A DNA stretch of 64,000 nt from Actinopolyspora saharensis (GTDB lineage: Bacteria; Actinomycetota; Actinomycetes; Mycobacteriales; Pseudonocardiaceae): the NCBI RefSeq assembly GCF_900100925.1, contig NZ_FNKO01000001.1, positions 992,001 to 1,056,000 of the forward strand. The letters run 5' to 3'. Both the position numbers and the translations under genes were made by a program. Of this stretch, positions 61,038-64,000 are shown piece after piece; the stretch's first letter is position 1, and each line of letters begins with the position of its first letter. Below the pieces are notes generated by a model. The model saw only the letters and a list, made by a program, of their open reading frames with translations. It ran no database searches and was not told where the DNA came from.

Positions 61038-61483
61038 CCTCGCCTGGGGGCGTCGTCCTCGAGAACGTCGAGCATCGCCAGGATCTGGCGCCGTGTCAGG
61101 GGGCTGGCCTCGCCCGCGCGCAGCGCGATCGCGCGGACGTCCCGGTCGATGAGCCTCGCGCGGAGCGTTTCGTCGTCGATGCCGTGGGATTCGCCGTCGT
61201 CGCCTGCCAGGAAGCTCACGGTCACCGGTGCGGTGTCCGGAGCCCTGTGGTCGTTGAAGAAGCCGGCCAGCGCGGTCAGGACGTTCAGACCGGGGTTGGT
61301 GTTGCGCCCGTTGCGCAGACCGTCGATGTAGCTGCGGGACAGACCGGTCCGCTCGCCGACGTAGTTGTTCGAGTATCGACGACGCCGCCCGGAATCATCC
61401 ACATAGGTGACTTCGTCGAAGAGTCTGCGCAGTCGGGACACGAACACGGAGGAGCCGTGCTCGTCGGCATGATGCCTGCGCAT
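61016..61483 (-). CDS. EspR-like XRE-family regulator
   Basis: The 155-residue protein resembles mycobacterial EspR: FVSRLRRLFDEVTYVDDSGR, then the helix-turn-helix around GERTGLSRSYIDGLRNGRNTNP and LTALAGFF, with a C-terminal helix pair (RAIALRAGEASPLTRRQILA, MLDVLEDD) used for dimerisation in EspR. It is convergent with the protease-membrane protein genes and overlaps the membrane protein stop by 22 bp. The ATG at 61483 follows GGGAGG. TATAGT on the minus strand (61523-61518) may be its -10. It could be a substrate of the ImmA-like protease. Confidence 0.8.
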   Translation of the reverse strand: MRRHHADEHGSSVFVSRLRRLFDEVTYVDDSGRRRRYSNNYVGERTGLSRSYIDGLRNGRNTNPGLNVLTALAGFFNDHRAPDTAPVTVSFLAGDDGESHGIDDETLRARLIDRDVRAIALRAGEASPLTRRQILAMLDVLEDDAPRRGQPDSTN

Positions 61484-61672
61484 GCGGCCTCCCGAATGGT
61501 CCGGACCTTGCGGGAGCACTATATCTAGCCCGCGCCGTCGGCGACACCGGCCGCTGCGACGTCGCTCGGCGTGTAGCGGGAAGTCACCGCGGAGTTCGGC
61601 GCTCCTCCCGCGGACCGGGCAGCGGTGCCCCGGACCTGGCGGGCCCGGGGCGCTCGCGGAGCCTTCGCTGGT

Positions 61673-64000
61673 TCAGCGCTCGATTTCGAGCAGCTCGACC
61701 GGTCCGAGCAGGCCCGAGGGCTGCGGGTCCCACTCCCGCGGGTGCGCCGTCCTCCACTGCATGTAGGTGCTGTCGGGGAGCGTGCCACGTGTCGCGAGTG
61801 CTCGAACCCGGTTCGCGGCGAGGTTGGTGACTTCGACCTCCAGCACGTTCCTGCCTGCGCTGAGCGCACCGTTCAACGGGATGCGGAAGGGAACGGACCA
61901 GGCGGTTCCGAGGTGGTGCCCGTTCAAGGTGACCCGGGCCGTCTCGCGCACCTCTCCGAGGTCGAGGAGCCAGTCGCGTGCCGCGCGGTCCCGGTCCGCG
62001 TGGAACTCCACCGCGTAGCGCGCGGTCCCGGAGAACTCGGACTCCGCGGTTCCCAGCTCCGTCCAGGACGCGAGGGAGTCGAGGGAACGGGGCCGCGGCA
62101 GGGACGGTCCGCCCTCGAGGAACTCGATCCTCCACGGCCCGCCCACGCGCTGCCGTTGCCCGGTGGGAACGAGTGCTCGGTACTCCGCTGCGTCGATTCG
62201 TTCTCGTCGGAAGGTCTTGAGGAACAGGCTTTCTCCGGGGGCGAGCCGGACCCGGACGTGGTCGTGGCCGTCCTTCCGGCGCATCCGGACGGTGCCGCGC
62301 TCGTCCCGGAGCGGGTCGAGCGCGGCGGCAGAGGTGGCCAGGGTTCCGAGGGCGAACCAGTCGTCGACGAGCTCTCCGGTCAGGTTCGCCAGGAAGCGGT
62401 ACTCGCCTTTCTCGTGCTTTCTGCGCAGCACTTTCAGGCCGGAGTCGGCTATGGGCTCACGCACGGATCCGGCATCGGCCAGGGCCTTTTCCAACCGGGC
62501 GTCACTCGTCGTGACGACTGCGCGTCCGGCACCGACCCGGTGTTCGACCGAGTCGTCGCTCGGCCGGCTGGTCAACGTGTGGAGGATCCCCGCCAGCTGC
62601 GTGCGGCGTTGGTCGAGACGTCCCAGTCCGGGGACGTCCCGTGGCAGCGCGCCTGCGAAGACGACCATCGCGCCTGCAGCGGCCAACCTGCGCAGCTGTC
62701 GCACCGTCTCGAGGGGGACGAGTTCGGCCCCGGGCACGACCACGGCGGCGTAGGTGCAGTGCTGGTTGTGGATCCCGGACCGACTGCCGGAGAACTCGGC
62801 CAGTTGCCGGTCGGACACCCAGTCGAACTGCCAGCCCCGTCTCGCCAGCTTGTCGGCGAGTTCGTCCGCTCCGGTCGGGTGCGAGTGCATCCAAGGGTCG
62901 CCCTTCCACCCGTAGTCGGGTGTCAGCTCCGGTGCTTCCGAGGACTCGACACCTCCGTGGGGGGCGGCCCACAAGTCGTGCTGCGGCCAGTAGACGAGCA
63001 CGTCGTTGCCGTGCTCCCCACTCTGGAGGACCGACTGGCACCGGGTGATGTACTCGTTGAGTTCGGAGACCTGCTGCCACGCCGTGTTGGCCGGACGCAG
63101 TTCGGTGCTGGCGTAGAAGGACAGCCCCGGCCACGGTGCCTCCTCCGGTGAGTACGTCGTGCCGTGGAAGACCACGTGATTCACACCGGCGGAGAACAGC
63201 AGGTCCACTTCCGGTTTGGCCTGCGACAACGACACGTGGTAGTGCTCGTCGCGCCAGGTCATCGTCTCGGCTCCGACCAGGGACTTGCCCCGCAGGTGAG
63301 CCGCGGAGGAGGCCATCCGCCAGACCAGGGGTGTCGGTGAGTGCACCGGTTGCGCCCCGCCTCGCACACCGGGGACCGGGAGGACATCACCGCCGGTGTA
63401 CTCGGTTTCGGGGATGTCCGCGGCCGCGTAGACGTCGAGGAGGTTGGCCGGGGAGCCGTGCGCCTGGTTCCGGGTCAGCCAGCCGCGCTCGGCGCTCCAG
63501 TCGCTCCACTGGCGTGCGAAGCGCTCCAGGAACAGGTCCGAGAAGGTCTCGCGGAGGTCGGTCAGGACGCGTCTGCGCCTCTCCGAGGTGCTCCGCTCGT
63601 CGAACACTTCGGGCAGGTAGGGGGCCGGTGCGTAACCGCGCAATCGTGCGAAGTCCTCGAGGACACTGGCGGTCCAGTCCGTGCCCTGCAGCTCGAAGGA
63701 GTCGTGGAACAGCGCGCGTATGCCCTGTCCGCGCTCTCCGAGCGAGTCTCCGAAGTGGTCCAGGTGCTGGCGGATCGAGTGCTCGTCGAAGTAGTCGGCC
63801 AGCAGCCCCTTGCCGCCGGGGCCGGCCCGTTCGACCCTTTTCAGGACCCATCCGCTGAAGAGTCCCGTCAGTTCCCAGTCGCCGGAGGGCGCGGTCCAGT
63901 CGAGTTTCCGGTCCCCGTCGACGCGGTCGGTCAGGTCGATCGTTCGTCCCGTTCCGGAGTCACGGGCGATGAGCGCTGCCAGTGGTGGTTCGGGAATCGA
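61673..64000 (-). CDS. Partial GH106-like glycoside hydrolase (5' end beyond window)
   Basis: The reading frame is open from its stop at 61673 to the right edge, about 775 codons, so the N-terminus is missing. The visible part has a GH106-like catalytic region (FHDSFELQGTDWT, RGYAPAPYLPEVF, then GVNHVVFHGTTYSPEEAPWPG) and a C-terminal beta-sandwich (YAVEFHADRD, LNGHHLGTAWSVPFRIPL). GH106 enzymes are mostly alpha-L-rhamnosidases, which fits plant polysaccharide use together with the polygalacturonase. Secretion cannot be judged. Family assignment is by pattern. Confidence 0.8.
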   Translation of the reverse strand, partial: SIPEPPLAALIARDSGTGRTIDLTDRVDGDRKLDWTAPSGDWELTGLFSGWVLKRVERAGPGGKGLLADYFDEHSIRQHLDHFGDSLGERGQGIRALFHDSFELQGTDWTASVLEDFARLRGYAPAPYLPEVFDERSTSERRRRVLTDLRETFSDLFLERFARQWSDWSAERGWLTRNQAHGSPANLLDVYAAADIPETEYTGGDVLPVPGVRGGAQPVHSPTPLVWRMASSAAHLRGKSLVGAETMTWRDEHYHVSLSQAKPEVDLLFSAGVNHVVFHGTTYSPEEAPWPGLSFYASTELRPANTAWQQVSELNEYITRCQSVLQSGEHGNDVLVYWPQHDLWAAPHGGVESSEAPELTPDYGWKGDPWMHSHPTGADELADKLARRGWQFDWVSDRQLAEFSGSRSGIHNQHCTYAAVVVPGAELVPLETVRQLRRLAAAGAMVVFAGALPRDVPGLGRLDQRRTQLAGILHTLTSRPSDDSVEHRVGAGRAVVTTSDARLEKALADAGSVREPIADSGLKVLRRKHEKGEYRFLANLTGELVDDWFALGTLATSAAALDPLRDERGTVRMRRKDGHDHVRVRLAPGESLFLKTFRRERIDAAEYRALVPTGQRQRVGGPWRIEFLEGGPSLPRPRSLDSLASWTELGTAESEFSGTARYAVEFHADRDRAARDWLLDLGEVRETARVTLNGHHLGTAWSVPFRIPLNGALSAGRNVLEVEVTNLAANRVRALATRGTLPDSTYMQWRTAHPREWDPQPSGLLGPVELLEIER

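Overview
The window is high-GC actinobacterial DNA, packed with short-gapped operons, frequent GTG and TTG starts and ATGA-type overlaps. An EspR-like regulator, a DUF4185/GH183 arabinanase-like protein, a MAB_1171c-type membrane protein and a Zur-type operator all fit an arabinogalactan-containing actinomycete. Pseudonocardiales (Actinopolyspora- or Saccharopolyspora-like) is my inference; no rRNA or marker gene is present to prove it. I saw no tRNA, rRNA, CRISPR array, insertion sequence or prophage.

Layout. (1) 1-8268: an acid-sugar catabolic locus. A leftward operon (aldo/keto reductase, sialidase-like beta-propeller, Nramp-like transporter, HpcH/HpaI aldolase, start of a hydroxyacid dehydrogenase) is divergent from a four-carbon acid sugar kinase, a PdxA2-type dehydrogenase and a DeoR regulator. 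(2) 8405-15226: a maleamate-route pyridine degradation operon (maleamate amidohydrolase, maleate isomerase, PobA-like monooxygenase, N-formylmaleamate deformylase, 2,5-dihydroxypyridine dioxygenase, GntR regulator) with a divergent MFS carrier. (3) 15382-22728: a metal-responsive locus. An MFS exporter and a FecCD-type ABC importer diverge across two Zur/Fur-family boxes, and the importer is followed by DUF364, a GHMP kinase and a cysteine-synthase-like PLP enzyme. This looks like an undescribed small metallophore or metal-handling cassette and is the strongest candidate for novelty. (4) 22846-27320: mixed metabolic genes. (5) 27481-35650: a pectin/uronate regulon with a mandelate racemase-family enzyme, uronate dehydrogenase-like protein, TRAP transporter, LacI repressor and GH28 polygalacturonase. 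Two perfect 14-bp palindromes sit directly after the -10 boxes of the two main promoters.

(6) 35827-42917: GH183-like protein, GT2-GtrA fusion, ArnT/YkcB-like glycosyltransferase and an OmpR-type two-component system, with a strong hairpin between the glycosyltransferase and the two-component genes. (7) 42975-54223: housekeeping and redox genes, including mmuM, an HpnB-like glycosyltransferase, YciO, a DJ-1/PfpI protein divergent from a LysR regulator, prfC and a flavin disulfide reductase. (8) 54440-61483: Tat-exported serine hydrolase, a 2TM/PadR pair with a near-perfect operator, a diguanylate cyclase, an amidohydrolase, and a three-gene ImmA/IrrE protease, DUF6545-type membrane protein and EspR-like regulator cassette. 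(9) 61673-64000: the C-terminal part of a GH106-like glycoside hydrolase running off the window.

Product names rest on motifs and family recall. No database search was run, and residue-level comparisons with known enzymes are from memory.
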